Of a stretch of DNA of 64,000 nucleotides, positions 38,237 through 49,599 are shown piece by piece (the first letter of the stretch is position 1; every line of letters starts with the position of its first letter). This DNA comes from Chionoecetes opilio (Eukaryota > Arthropoda > Malacostraca > Decapoda > Majidae). The notes beneath the pieces were generated by a model. The model had not been told where the DNA came from. It was given only the letters and a program-made list of their open reading frames with translations, and searched no databases. The stretch lies in the NCBI GenBank assembly GCA_016584305.1, contig JACEEZ010018471.1, positions 62,501-126,500 of the forward strand, in the 5' to 3' direction. A program made the position numbers and the translations under genes.

Positions 38237-41200
38237 ATTGGGATTTTGGGCAATTCCATAAGAGTAACTCAAAACAACGGCAAAATGAGTTATCCGGCAT
38301 GCGCTCCCCCCCGAGGGTGCCGGATAAACGAGGTTTTCCTGTACTAACATAGTTGTCTCCATGTGACTCAAGTGATTTCTGCAAGGACACTCCATTGATT
38401 CCCTGCCACCTCACACACTCCCTTGATAAACCTAGCAGAAATAGATCATATAGTTATATTCTTAATTACTTGACAATATTCTTACCTCCCTGGTACAGCA
38501 GTTTTGTCTGAAAGATTTGTTGTGGGGCTCTGTCCTATTGAGTCGTCTACTGATGGAACTGGTGATGAAGCAGCAATGGAGGAGAAGTCTTCAGTCCTTT
38601 CATCTGTGTTGGAGCTTTTCTGCACACCAGCAATGGCAGCAAATCCACCCACACTGTCACCTGAGTCCCTTCTTGTTCTTTCACTTTCCTGACTCCCTTC
38701 AATTAAGGCCTCTACATTTTCATTGATTCCTTTGACAGGTTTATCATTGAATAAGTTTTCACACTCAGATTCTTCCTTTATGAGAGACAGAGGGTTGACA
38801 GTTGCTGTTGGTTCAGTAGAAGATGACCGCGATGAATGACCCTCGCCTGAAGGAAGAACAGGCAATGTGTAAAGTAAGTGAACAGCGCTGAAATTCTTTA
38901 AAATAGCAACAGCTAGAAATTGGCATTCAGTAGTCCCTTATTGCTGATTTGAGAGGCAATTTTTTCAAAAGATGCAAATCCATGCCCGTTTAAACTTCAA
39001 AATTGGTGCACATTGACTTGACGTACCCACAACGCTCCTCCCCTTAACTCTTACGTAAGTTGAAACTTTTGCATTGCGAAGATCTTAGAGATTTATAGTA
39101 CAGTATAGTCATGTTATACAAGCATTTGATATACAAGAATACTATGCTATGATGTTCATGAATTCACACCCCTGAAAAACAAAGGGAGAGTATTTGAAGC
39201 ATGCATATGATCAGTATTGCTGTATGGTACTGAGACATGGGCTTTGAGAAAGAAGTTGGAGGATGTGTTGATTAGTTATGATCGGGGAATGTTGAGATAT
39301 ATGACTGGGATCACATGGAGAGATGAAGTGTTCAGTGAAGAGGTAGCAAGATATGGATTGAAGGAGCTGAGTACAGTGCTGAGAGTAAAGAGATTGAGGC
39401 GGTTTGGACACGTGAAGAGGAGAGAAGGTGATGGAGGCATTGGATAGAGTGGTTGGAGTGGAAGTGCCAGGTCGCCATCCATTGGGCAGGCCAAGGAAGA
39501 CATGTAGATAGTGTGTTGAAGAGGATCAGGAAGAAGAGGCAGCATTGGGCATTGAAGAAGTTGAGGCCAATGGCTAGAGATAATTGGAAGCATATCATCG
39601 ACCGTCTACCCTGATAAGACATTATGGGAAAATCTAATGTTAAACAGAAAGAAAAAGAAGAAGGTTTAAGCTTTGTCTAAGACCAGGGCTGCTACATTAA
39701 CGCTTATATAATAATGGGTTTCAAAGGTACAAGAAACATGGTACTTGCTGCACTGACTGACTGCATATCATAAAGGACTACTGTACATAAATTTTCTCTT
39801 GCACCTAGAATTGTCAACAAGAGGCATGATTTACACATTATGCAGTAATATTTTTATACATAAAAAAAAGTCAAGAAGAAACTCATTCAAGAAATCCATA
39901 TCATTCCTGACAGACTTTAGAAAGGCATTTATGTCGGTGATTACATGTTCATATCTAAAAGGTGTTTTGTGATCATGTTTTAACTTCCAGCCACTTGCCA
40001 GTAAATAGACACGAGAGACATGAGTGAGCAAACCTCCAATATCATGTTGCTTTTGCAGAACATTAAATAAGAATAGCAACCAGTAGAAAACCCTTCAACT
40101 TAAAACAATACAATACTGTACTGAGATTTACCTGAAAGCCTTCGAACTTTGCTTGGCGTTGGTGATGCTTCTTTCTTTGTTCTTTTTGTTCCTACAAGCC
40201 GCTCAAAGTCTCCAATCGTGAAACCTGAACTGTAGCAGTTCTGTGACAAAGGTCCTCGGCTTGAAGTGCTCTTCTGTCCCTCACATAAAGATGCTATCTC
40301 TAAGAGTTCTGCTGTCCTCATGAATGATTCAAGTTCAGAAGCATCGACTGTGGCCTCACCTCTGAAATTTAAAAAAGCATTTAAAGATTTAATAGACATC
40401 AGATATCATACCCCATATAAGTCTAGTACTTAAAACAAACATTGCATGATTTACTTACGTGTAAATAAAGTGAATGATGTTGCGCAGCTCCGAAAACTTA
40501 ATATCTCTAAGGACCACCACGCTCTGGACAGTTAATTCTCGGCTCAAGACTTGCCGGAAGTAGGGGCTGGCCAGACACAAAACAATCTGTCGGACAAATA
40601 GATGCTTTAGTAATATATCTTCTTACAAATATGCATAAGATTCCAGAAGTGGGCTGTTTCTACCAGATGATCCAAGTAACTGCCTACCTTTTAAAAATGA
40701 AGAAAATATCATTTCCAAGCTTATTTCAATCTCTTTGTGCTCTGCCCCAAGATAAAATATTCAATTTCACGTATTTTTTCATCTCAGCCACTGTTAGGAG
40801 CCAATTGTGAGTGGATGATCTGCTTCTTATGATTTTTTTCATTTTGTTAAGAACAGCTTTATAATTGTTCAGGTCATCTGTGGAGTGTTTCCATGTTCCC
40901 AAGATTATGTAGTGTGTGGGAGTACTACTGGGGTCGACTAGCTATCTGGGCACCTTTGGAGTGTTTTGGGTGATAGGGCATTCAATATGACCCATGTAAA
41001 ACTTTCATGATGGATCTGAACAGGGCATTCAATATGAGAAAGAGATAGCCCTGTACTGATTGCTATGCTGGTTCCGAATCCCTAAGTGCCTAAATTCTGA
41101 TTTGTGATTATATCATGATAATTAAACAAGGCTTACGGATGTGGCAACCCTACTGCCCACTACAAAGTGATCTATATTGTTATACAGTGCAGTCAGTTTA

Positions 41201-41793
41201 TGTGATCAACCATATAGCCAGTCATAAAGTGTGTATATATTCCCTGCATGTCGTAGGAGGCGACTAAAAGGGGAAAGAGTGGAGAGTTGGTCCCTTGCCC
41301 ATGGAGTGTTAATGCCCATGAAAACAAAATAACAGAGATCTGCTCTTTGCCCTGTGCCACCCAGCTGTTGAGAAAAAGTTGTTAAAAAAATAACATTTAA
41401 ACATTTTAACATAACGTTGCAATGCAATGATCACATTGCATTGATCAATAATATTTTATAATAGAAAAAAGAATCCTAACCATGAGGCGTGTGCACATCT
41501 ATGCTGCAGACCAGTGTTGTAGTCAAGACCAGACCCTCCGAGACCGAGACCAAGACCAGACCCTTCGAGACCAAGACCAAGACCAGCCTTCCGAGACCAA
41601 GACCAAGACCCTCCGAGACCAAGACCAGACCCTCCGAAACAGACCAAGACCAATAACAGGCAAATAAAAATATTTTTTATAAATATGACTACAGGAGAAC
41701 CTCGTTCATCCGGCACCCTCGGGGGGGAGCGCATGCCGGATAACTCATTTTGTCGTTGTTTTGAGAGTTACTCTTATGGAATCGCCCAAAATC

Positions 41794-41840
<47 letters not shown>

Positions 41841-42327
41841 CATCAAAGGAACTGGCCAAGGGCACAACAAAAATGGGTAACACAAAGCCCGCTTAGTTGC
41901 CAGTCCCTATAAAGAAGACAGTAAGAGAATAAAATAAAAAAGAGGGGTGAGCCAATTTTGTTCGGGAGGTGTCTTGTTACTCTTCTCTTGAAAAGATGTA
42001 AGTCATAGGAAAGTGGAAAAATAGAAACAGGAAGAGAGTTCCAGAGTTTACCAGTGAAAGGGATGAAAGGGTTGCCAACCCTGCGTACCCCGCCAAATTT
42101 GAACTAAATTTCTGCCGATTTTCTCAGTTTTTGAAATAATTATACCTAATTAATGCCTGGGTTATCCTGCTGAGTGCCCCTTTCTACCCCGCACTCCTCG
42201 TCAGGATGGACAAGCTAGTCCTCGTGTCGCACGCCAGCAGCACGAACACTCTCCTCTCTTTTTTCACAGGATCTCTCTGACGAGCTCAAGCTAGCCCGTG
42301 GTCCTCCCTGCTGGAGGCCCGGAGAAG

Positions 42328-42366
<39 letters not shown>

Positions 42367-45300
42367 CCTGGGTCGATTAGTGCCGTTGTTTTGAGGCTGC
42401 CGTTGTTTTAAATGCCGGTTAAATGAGGTTCTCCTGTATTATCTGAATGTTTTTGGTCTGTACTGTGTAAATACTAAATCGTATTGTCCTAAGTTGTTCG
42501 GATGGGATCGCCGCAAGTGCTTGATAAAAGCAGACGTCGTGCCAGCCTTGTCCGTGATGCTTTGCTTGCAGAAAGTACAAACTGCTGTGTGCTTCTGGTT
42601 TCCATGTTTCTTATAAAAAAACTCCTTGTGGTCCTTGAACGCAAATTTGATAACTGCTGAAGATGCCGATATGATTACTCATTCCGGTGTGCGAACGGAA
42701 ACTAAGCGAGACTAGTCCAGTACACCTCACTGTCTGACGTCCTATGTCACTGCCAGACAGAGTTGCCAGGTCCCGCCAATTGTTGTATTTCTTGCCAGAA
42801 ATTACTCAACAAATTTTGGAATTTGCCAGAAACACTAGTCAATTGAATTTCATTTTCATATGATGAAAATTGAAAATGCCAAAAAAGTAAAGTGTGAATG
42901 CCAAAAGTATATTTTGTGGTTTGTGCACCTGGCAGCCCTGCTGCCAGATGTGCTCGATGTAACGACTAACAAGCTCTGGTAGAAGGGGGATAAGGGTAAC
43001 GTATAAGGGAGGAAATATATTTACAAAATTTAATATACGTGAACAACTGAACAACTAGGTCAAATATTTCTGCTTTCATTGCTTCGTTGGCATGAAGAAA
43101 CAAACATGGGAAGATACCAATTTTTGTGGTTACGTTTTCCAAGCGAGCTAGCTAAACCTGTGGTATAAGTGTACGAAGGGTGCGGGGATTGCATAGACCT
43201 ACATATATATGAAGTACACGGAGGTGAACAGAGCTGCAAACATGCGTGCGTGCAAACGGAGATTATCACTGCGAGAATGGCCACGTCATGCATGTTCTCT
43301 CGACTCGCACGCATTCTGTATCAGCGCTCGCAGGACTCAGCTCATGCATCATCACCGTAGAGCTCGTCAGGGAGTATCTATAGACAGTACAACGCTGTAT
43401 GGCGCGCCGTGAATCGAAACAGCCATGATTTTTCTCAGTGTATGACAATAAATTCCGACCTTCCCCACGCCGCGATGCACTTTTTAACCCTGGTCTCGAC
43501 CTGGTCTCGAGCCAAACTCCGAGACCAAGATCAAGACCAAGACCACATCAAACGAGACCAAGACCAAGACCACATTAAACTGGTCTCGAGACCAAGACCA
43601 GTCTCGAGACCTACAACACTGCTGCAGACTGATACACACAATCAATCATTGGGGGCATACGCCGGGGGGCGCGTCGCCTCGCCCACCCTACGACGCCACT
43701 CCCGGGGGTCACCACGCGCGAGTTCCCATGCAGGCTCCTTTCCCATACCAAGCAGCTCTCGACAAGAAACATCAACTTGCCCCAGCCACGAGCCTTGTGG
43801 GCGCCCCCTTGGCTTCCTCCACGCCGGATTGTCTCTTACAGATACAACCCGATGGGAAGGATCGGTTTCAGGGTAGCGTGCCACATGCCCATATAGCCGA
43901 AGTTGGCGCTGACGGACTATGCAGGTAATAGGCCTCGATTCAGTCTCACGGTGCAATCGCTGATTTGACACGTAATCATCCCAGCGATACCCCATGATTC
44001 TGCGAAGACACTTATTACCAAAGGCATTGATTAGTCTCTTAAAGTCACTATTTAGTGTCCATGTCTCACAACCATAGAGTAAGACAGGGATCACAAGCGA
44101 CTTGAAGATCCGGAATTTTGTCCTCCTGCACAGGTACCGACAACGCAAAATACTCCCGCTGAGCGAGTCCATATGACCGTGGGCTATGCCAATCCGCCGT
44201 AAGGCTTCTTGACGTGACCCGCCGTCATTATGGACTGCGCTACCAAGGTATGTAAAACTTTCCAAGATCTCAATGTCCTCGCCACACGCATGAACAGACT
44301 GTACTGCTTCATCTAGTAAGTCTCCAAACACCTGGACCTTGGTCTTGAGCCAGGAGACCTCCAGTCCCAAAGGCTTTGCCTCCTCGTGCAGCGCCTCGAG
44401 AGCCATCACCAGGACCTCCAGCAACTCAGCAAAGATTACTGCATCATCGGCAAAAACAAGATCAGTGATCTTGGTGTTGCCGACGGATGCTCCACAATCC
44501 CTTTGATCTACAACCTTGTCCAATACCCAGTCCATACAAGCGTTGAAGTGATGGGGCAAGGACGCACCCTTGCCTCACTCCTGTATTCACAGGAAAGAAG
44601 CTGGATACACCTGCCCCACACTTTACAGCACTCTCAGTCCCAGAATACAGACCAGTTATCAAACCAATAGTCCTTGCAGGAATCCCGCGAAGTCACAGAA
44701 GATCCCAGAGTGACTCACGATGCACTGAGTCAAATGCCTTCTTGATGAGATCAACATAGGCTGCAAGCATCCCTTGTCGAAACTCACGTCGGCGTTCCAC
44801 CAGGACACGAAGCGCTAGGATACGGTCCTTTGTTGACTTACCAGGTGTGAACCCAGATTGCTGAGGTCTCTGATGCTTCACCAGATGACTGCGAATTCGT
44901 GTCAGCAATAGATGGGCAAGTACTTTGCCTGGTACGCTGAGCAGTGTAATACCGCGGTAATTGTTGCAGTCCTGACGGTCCCCTTTCCCTTTCCAGATAG
45001 GGACGATACACACAGATTCACAGTAATGCATAACCATAGTCAATCAATCACAAGACAACATTGTAAAATCCGGATTCATCATTGTCATGGAGAATATTAA
45101 TGAACCATAAGATGTAGGATTAATGAATCCTACATCATAAATACATAATTTTATGTAAGAAGTTCTTTAGGAGAGAATGGGAGGAAACCTATATTCAAAA
45201 CAGATATGAGAGATGTCCTTTGTGAGAACGTAGGTGGTAAGTCTTGAAATTACAATACTGTACTTAAAGGACAAGTTTACCCTGTGTGCTCTGAGGCTCT

Positions 45301-48300
45301 GTCCCTCGGCCGTGAGGGTGACATCAGTAAAGGTTTCATCTCTCATCAACTGGTCCAGCACTGTTGAACAGTGAGCGTCCTTCTTCAAGAGATACGGTCC
45401 AACCAAACCTGGGGGAAAAAAATAAAGCACATAGTTATGATAATTATCAACATAAAATATCAAACTAGTGTCTCTGTAGTCTTGTAAATATCCAACTTAG
45501 TATGAAGGCTTATTTTTCCATGAGCAACATTTTCTTTTTTTTATGATAATAGTTCCCACAGGCTCCTATCCTGAAGCTCCATCTGGAAACAGCTAATTCA
45601 GCCCCTCATTCAAAAAAGGATAGTCTTACTTAAATTCAAAGGTTTATTCTATGTTATGGAGCCCTCTGTAACTTTTGGTTAGAGAGAGAAAAAAAGAAAA
45701 AACCAGATGGACAAAATACCAATGCAGGGAAGTGTAGTGATGAAATTTGGTAAGAGTGCAGGAGATAAACGAAACATGGAATTAACAAATAGGAAATTAA
45801 TGGGTTAGAAAAACAAAAGAAGGAAAAACCCTGAGGTAGTGACCTTCCATGCTTGCATATGCTAAACAAAATACTTAACTTGTTGAGATAATAAGCTATT
45901 TTGAACGACTTGTTTAATCAAATGACACATCACATTTTCCCATTTTTCAATCAATTAACATTTCCCCTTTGGCCTTTGCCTCATTACTCCAGTAATTTGA
46001 CATGGGTCAGACCCTCCACCTTACCTGACGTGCCAGCCGTGGGGGACGTCCCTGCCTGGCCATCCTGGGACATTGCATCATCACCATCTGTGGGAGGAGG
46101 GAGGCAAATATTATATCTTGAAAATACGATGATTCTGAGAACCTGACAACAAAGCCTTTATCTATAAGCTTTACTTATCTGCAGAAGTTGCAAACCAATT
46201 TCTTAAAGTTGTATGGCACATAGCATAACAGTCTTGTTGCTCAGTGTTGTGCAGCACACTACATGTCATCTTCCGTAACATGATTCTCATCATGTTGCCT
46301 AATTAATGTTACACTATGTGGACATTGCACATCATGATGCTCAGTAAATGTTGTGCGATCCGTTGCACATTCAATTGCACAAGATGCAACCTTATTACTC
46401 GCCCATACACAAAAACTAGTGAACAAGATACATTTTTTTTCTGGATTTTTTACAATACAATAATCTCTGTATGGCACAAGTCTCAAGATACTGCTTCACT
46501 AGAAAATACATCATTTTTATGGTACCTATCATACCTAACTTAAGGAGGGGGAGGAGATAGGAAGAGTAGAGAGGTGAAGGAAAAAGAGAATAAAAGTGTG
46601 AGGGAACAAGTGCGAGTACTTATTGTGGAGGCACAGAATTTGGGAGGGAGGGAAAGAAGGGAGAGTAGAAAGTAGAAAGGAGACATTGAAAGAGAGGAAG
46701 GAGCAGAGGAGATAACAAAAGAAGTAGGAAGAAACTAAATTAATAAAGACAAATTGTTGTCCATTTACTATACAGCGCAAAGCATTCGGCTCAACAACAC
46801 TCATGTCACTAGAAGTCTGACTTTAGGTAAGCGTGAGGACGGTAGTGTGAAATCTTTTTTTCACTTTTATCTACCCGCAGTGATATAAAAAAATAAGCTT
46901 CATGGTGATGTAGTTCTGACCTAAGTTGTGCCAGCCGACAAAACATTTCAGTTGTAACTGCAGTAGTGTATATTATAGAATGAAGTTTGAAATTTCTTTA
47001 TTAGCTCATCATTGTTTCATCTCTGAATAATTGATAATGACTAATAGAAAAAAAAGAGGTTTAAAGCCACCAAATAAGCAATAATGGGTTGAAGCTCTGA
47101 AGGCTCTGGTACCAATTAATATTTTTCTTATTGTTTTGGTTAATCACATTTGGCAAGCTTTCTCCCACACAAATAGTCACAAATGCACTACTTCACGGTA
47201 GCTGCATGTTTCATAATGTCTCAACACTGTACTTCACTGTAGCTTCATGTTTCATAATGTCTCAACACTGTACTTCACTGTAGCTTCATGTTTCATAATG
47301 TCTCAACACTGAAAATTAAACTGGGCCTAGATTTAAAAAAATTGTTCAATGAATTGCCCTTATTTATCAACTCAAGCAATACAAATTTCTGAAATTATTC
47401 ACTAAAAATACCAGTTTAACCCGCTGAGCCCCGCCAAAAATGTATAATTTTGTAACGCCCAGACCCATCAATTTTTACCTATTTCTTTACCATTTACAAT
47501 TTAGCGCAAAGAAATCAAGCTGTGAGGGGCACTGGAGGGATGGACGATGAGTTGCCAAGACGTGTATACTTGTTTCACGTTCTGATTTACTGTGTGTGAC
47601 TATTGAAACGCTATGACCTTAATGTACGGAGATACAAGGTTGAAAAGTTGTGACGGCCGAGAGCAGCTGAGAGCCGTCAGCGGGGCCGAGCGTTACACGC
47701 CTATGCGACAGCTCAGATCAGTCAGCGGGGCCGTACGGGTTAATGTGGAAAACTTAAAAAATAGCATATAGGTATTTCTTAATTCACAGCCATATACAAT
47801 TTTACAATTTTTTTTTACGGAATTTAAGGCTCCATTTACCTTATTTTTTGGTTCGCTTATTATTTTGGATATATCATATGCATGAGCAAGGTTGTTCTCT
47901 TAGGTCTCTTTCTTTCTCCGAGTTATAGAAAACAGTTTTACTCTTTAGTTTTGCAGTAATATCATATATTTTGCAAATGTTGTGAAACACAAATTTGTTT
48001 TGCATCTACACTGTGACAACAATTTCAATGAAACATGGTGAATTGCATCACAAGATCATATATTTGATGTATAAAAATCATCATGTTCGGAAAAAAATAA
48101 AAGCAGAAGATGAAAAACTATTTAGCTATCAGAATAAAAAACTTCCCCCCAACAACTTCAAAAATGTAAATTTCAGAAATGCATCCCTAACATCATTCAG
48201 CACAAATACCTGTATTTAGCAAATCTAAAAGTGTAAATTTTCAAAATGATTCATCAAAATCATTAATTAAATTGACACCCTGTTGAGCAACTCTAGAAAT

Positions 48301-49450
48301 GCAAGTTTGCCAAATGATTTCAGTGAAAGGCTAGAATGACATAATAATATATGGTCGTAAATGGTCGTGTGTAATACGGTCGTGTGTAATATGGTCGGGG
48401 TGGGAAGCTGAAATGGTCGTGGCTGGAGAAACTATGGGCCCGAATGACGAGGCTCAGAAAAACTTACGGCCAGTGTGACCTATTACATTTCTGTGAACAT
48501 TGATGAGCAGTTTCTTAATGTGTTCATATTTTGTTAACGATGTCATACACACAGAATTGCAACACATGAACAAACAATGTAACACCTTTTGTTACCACTC
48601 TTTTCTTTACCACAATTTCTTTCTTTAATCTGCACCCTGCACAGTTACTTTTGTCAGAGTTTTATCTTCACTGTCAATTCCAGCACATAAGTCTGAGCAT
48701 TATTTAGATACTTTTATTGTATTTGCACCATCATCATTTTTCAGGAGCAAATCTGCTACTCTTTTCCTTCCAGATATTTTTCAAACAAGAGAGCAGAGTT
48801 GCTTCTGTCTCATCAATCACTGCCCCCTCTATTGTCTTCACAGCGGCCACTATCATGCTCAAGTTTTCAATACTGATGACCGACATGTTAACACAAGTAT
48901 TATTACTTCCACAAGTGCAAAACAAAATTTTTGCATACTTCATACAGCCACACAACTTTTTTTTATTTTTTATTATCAATCTTTTTATCCCCTGCTTCTA
49001 TACTACTGATTGTACGACTTGATTTTGAGGTATTCCTGATTTACACAAAATAGTACTAGATAGAATTTTGAAATTCCACATTTTCAAAAACTGATGATTG
49101 TAAACTGCCATTGCCCTCAACAGCATATAACAATTTCCTTGTTCATCTCAATGTCAAACACTTCATGTTTGGGTCCATTGGAAGAGGACTCACTTATTGG
49201 CTTCATGATGCATTCTGGAATAATGGGATTATATTTCCTTTTTGATAATTCCCTCTTCTTTTCAACCTCTTCCTTGTACACTTCAGGATGTTCTCTCTTC
49301 AGGTGGTCAATTAGAGGCTTTGATTGGAGCACTGATCTATACTTTGGTTCGTACATGTATTTGCAATCAGGAATCATGCATCCGGCAAATGTATTTGTGA
49401 TGAAAAAGTGCCGTACACCAGCAAAGTGATGACGGCCCATCGTGCTGAAT
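36276..49450 (-). CDS. BED finger - BTB/POZ - double zinc-finger protein, seven coding exons
   Basis: Exons: 49450-49194 (ATG at 49440), 46087-46025, 45408-45281, 40586-40459, 40361-40132, 38846-38486, and 36450-36276 (TAG at the end). Each boundary is AG/GT, the phases match at all six junctions, and the coding sum is 1332 nt (443 residues plus stop). Residues 1-60 form a BED-like finger (C21, C26, H46, H51; HPEVY after it). Residues about 114-222 are a BTB domain (VLDQLMRDETFTDVTLTAEG, LASPYFRQVL, ELRNIIHFIYTGEA). Residues 266-385 are an acidic Ser/Thr-rich linker. The C-terminus has one C2H2 finger (C387, C390, H405, H410) and one CCHC finger (C418, C421, H434, C438). BTB-zinc-finger proteins are nuclear DNA-binding regulators that dimerise through BTB. 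The target genes are unknown. The only step resting on phase and donor quality alone is the BED-to-BTB join. Confidence 0.83.
36851..37045. mobile_element. Half Tigger MITE joined to a headless SINE body
   Basis: AGTAGAACCCCTCTAACTTG starts a one-ended Tigger-type fragment. From about 36933 the sequence TTTACCTAGTTGTGTTTTAC through CCGCCTCCATATCGACA matches the tail half of the tRNA-Val SINE, without a tRNA head. Confidence 0.65.
37330..37578 (-). mobile_element. Degenerate tRNA-related SINE candidate
   Basis: On the minus strand GACCATGTGGTTAGCGCCTG resembles an A box and GTGTTCACGTTC resembles a B box. The palindromic phrase GAGCTCGTCACTTCCAGG recurs. This is weak compared with the other SINEs. 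Confidence 0.4.
37989..38341 (+). mobile_element. Tigger-like element carrying a LINE 3' end, copy A
   Basis: TA (37987-37988, 38342-38343) flanks CAGGAGAACCTCATTTAACC and its inverse. The interior contains a LINE 3' UTR segment (AGGGACTGGCAACAAAGCGG to CAGTTCTTTGTGATG) between poly-T and poly-A tracts. It lies in the intron before the terminal zinc-finger exon. It is a shorter version of copy B (41692-42436). Confidence 0.85.
38486..38846 (-). CDS. Acidic Ser/Thr-rich linker exon
   Basis: Acceptor CTGTTCTTCCTTCAG, donor GGGAG/GTAAGA. It contains LSLIKEESECENL (a possible sumoylation-type IKEE motif), ERTRRDSGDS and SSIAASSPVPS. No folded domain is visible. Confidence 0.83.
39150..39620 (+). 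pseudogene. LINE C-terminal fragment
   Basis: The frame reads LKNKGRVFEACI, LLYGTETWALRKKLEDVLIS, RMLRYM-like MLRYMTGITWRDEV and LSTVLRVKRLRRFGHVKRRE. This is the post-catalytic tail of a LINE ORF2, followed by a broken frame with GQAKEDM-type sequence and a short 3' UTR ending in AAAGAAAAAGAAG. It is intronic in the BED-BTB gene. Confidence 0.83.
40132..40361 (-). CDS. BTB exon 3 and start of linker
   Basis: Acceptor AAATTTCAG, donor TCAG/GTAAAT. It encodes GEATVDASELESFMRTAELL and then a basic stretch KRTKKEASPTPSKVRRLS, a plausible nuclear localisation signal. Confidence 0.87.
40459..40586 (-). CDS. BTB exon 2
   Basis: Acceptor TTGTCCGACAG, donor AC/GTAAGT. It encodes IVLCLASPYFRQVLSRE and FSELRNIIHFIYT. 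The ATT codon follows the preceding exon in phase 0. Confidence 0.86.
41225..41370. repeat. Dispersed repeat shared with 33770-33905
   Basis: Contains TATATTCCCTGCATGTCGTA, GGAGGCGACTAAAAGGGGAA and CCCATGAAAACAAA. Confidence 0.6.
41692..42436 (-). mobile_element. Tigger-like element carrying LINE sequence, copy B (nested)
   Basis: It is in the opposite orientation to copy A. TA (41690-41691, 42437-42438) flanks CAGGAGAACCTCGTTCATCC and GGTTAAATGAGGTTCTCCTG. The interior has a longer LINE 3' UTR stretch (41840-42070) that matches 50150-50380, plus a second A-tailed repeat (about 42245-42365) matching 6600-6738. Confidence 0.87.
42439..42678 (-). pseudogene. BED zinc finger of a hAT transposase, truncated by a nested element
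   Basis: The open frame reads AVIKFAFKDHKEFF, then AVCTFCKQSITDKAGTTS, then AFIKHLRRSHPNNL. This is a C-X2-C ... H-X4-H BED finger. The frame ends exactly where the nested Tigger-like element begins (stop overlaps its TA). There is no in-frame Met; upstream it is bounded by TGA. Confidence 0.8.
43630..45045 (-). pseudogene. LINE reverse transcriptase (RTE-like), 5'-truncated
   Basis: The minus frames give IWKGKGDRQDCNNYRGITLL, QSGFTPGKSTKDRILALRVL, AYVDLIKKAFDSVHRESLWD, then NTGVRQGCVLAPS, then VFADDAVIFAELLE (catalytic FADD), FTYLGSAVHNDGG, LLYGCETWTLNSD and RQRQLRLYGHVARYPE. One frameshift lies near 44560 and Asp-Phe-Ser-Lys is altered to Asp-Leu-Ile-Lys. The 3' end has CAATGATTGATTG, a short repeat tail of the kind seen in RTE elements. 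Clade assignment is tentative. Confidence 0.87.
45281..45408 (-). CDS. BTB exon 1
   Basis: Acceptor TTCCCCCAG, donor AGG/GTAAAC. It encodes the first BTB helix and strand, DAHCSTVLDQLMRDETFTDV to SLRAHR. Confidence 0.85.
46025..46087 (-). CDS. 63-nt linker exon
   Basis: It has a strong pyrimidine tract and acceptor (CCCTCCTCCCACAG) and donor CAG/GTAAGG. Read with its neighbours it gives GDDAMSQDGQAGTSPTAGTS, an acidic, flexible linker. Confidence 0.78.
46090..47185. other. Intron sequence, no recognised content
   Basis: Purine-rich stretch at 46540-46740; otherwise unremarkable. Confidence 0.4.
47189..47312. repeat. Three tandem 41-bp units
   Basis: The unit ACTTCACTGTAGCTTCATGT followed by TTCATAATGTCTCAACACTGT is repeated almost exactly three times, the first with CACGGTAGCTGCATG variants. 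Confidence 0.9.
47320..49110. other. Intron sequence with a short GGTCG cluster
   Basis: TGGTCGTAAA, TGGTCGTGTGTAATA and close variants recur at 48350-48420. No exon was recognised. Confidence 0.4.
49194..49450 (-). CDS. BED-finger exon with start codon
   Basis: The acceptor ACTTTACAG precedes a 10-base leader and ATG. The frame contains GCMIPDCKYMYEPKY and LIDHLKREHPEVYKEE. The donor CCAATAA/GTGAGTCC ends it in phase 1 and matches the next exon. If unspliced, it reads on to a stop at 49117, giving a 107-residue BED-only protein. Confidence 0.75.
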
Positions 49451-49599
49451 CTGTAAAGTAAAATGTGCCATGTTATTATGGAAATTACACACTGTGCGCG
49501 CACCCTATGCAAACAATAGCCGAGCTGATGAGAGCTCCAATATTTTGCCATTTTTAAGCACAATTGCCCCTTTACTGATCCTTCAGTGGTTCCAAGAGT

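Larger units (their letters stand above)
41512..43621 (-). mobile_element. hAT transposon, non-autonomous, with BED-finger remnant
   Basis: The termini CAGTGTTGTAG and CTACAACACTG are perfect 11-bp inverted repeats. The 8-bp direct repeat CTGCAGAC (41504-41511, 43622-43629) flanks them. Subterminal arrays of GAGACCAAGACC type occur at both ends (41520-41650, 43480-43610). A minus-strand remnant encodes a BED finger (42439-42678). A Tigger-like element is nested at 41692-42436. No hAT catalytic core remains. The element sits in the BED-BTB gene intron, next to the 3' end of a LINE. Confidence 0.9.
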
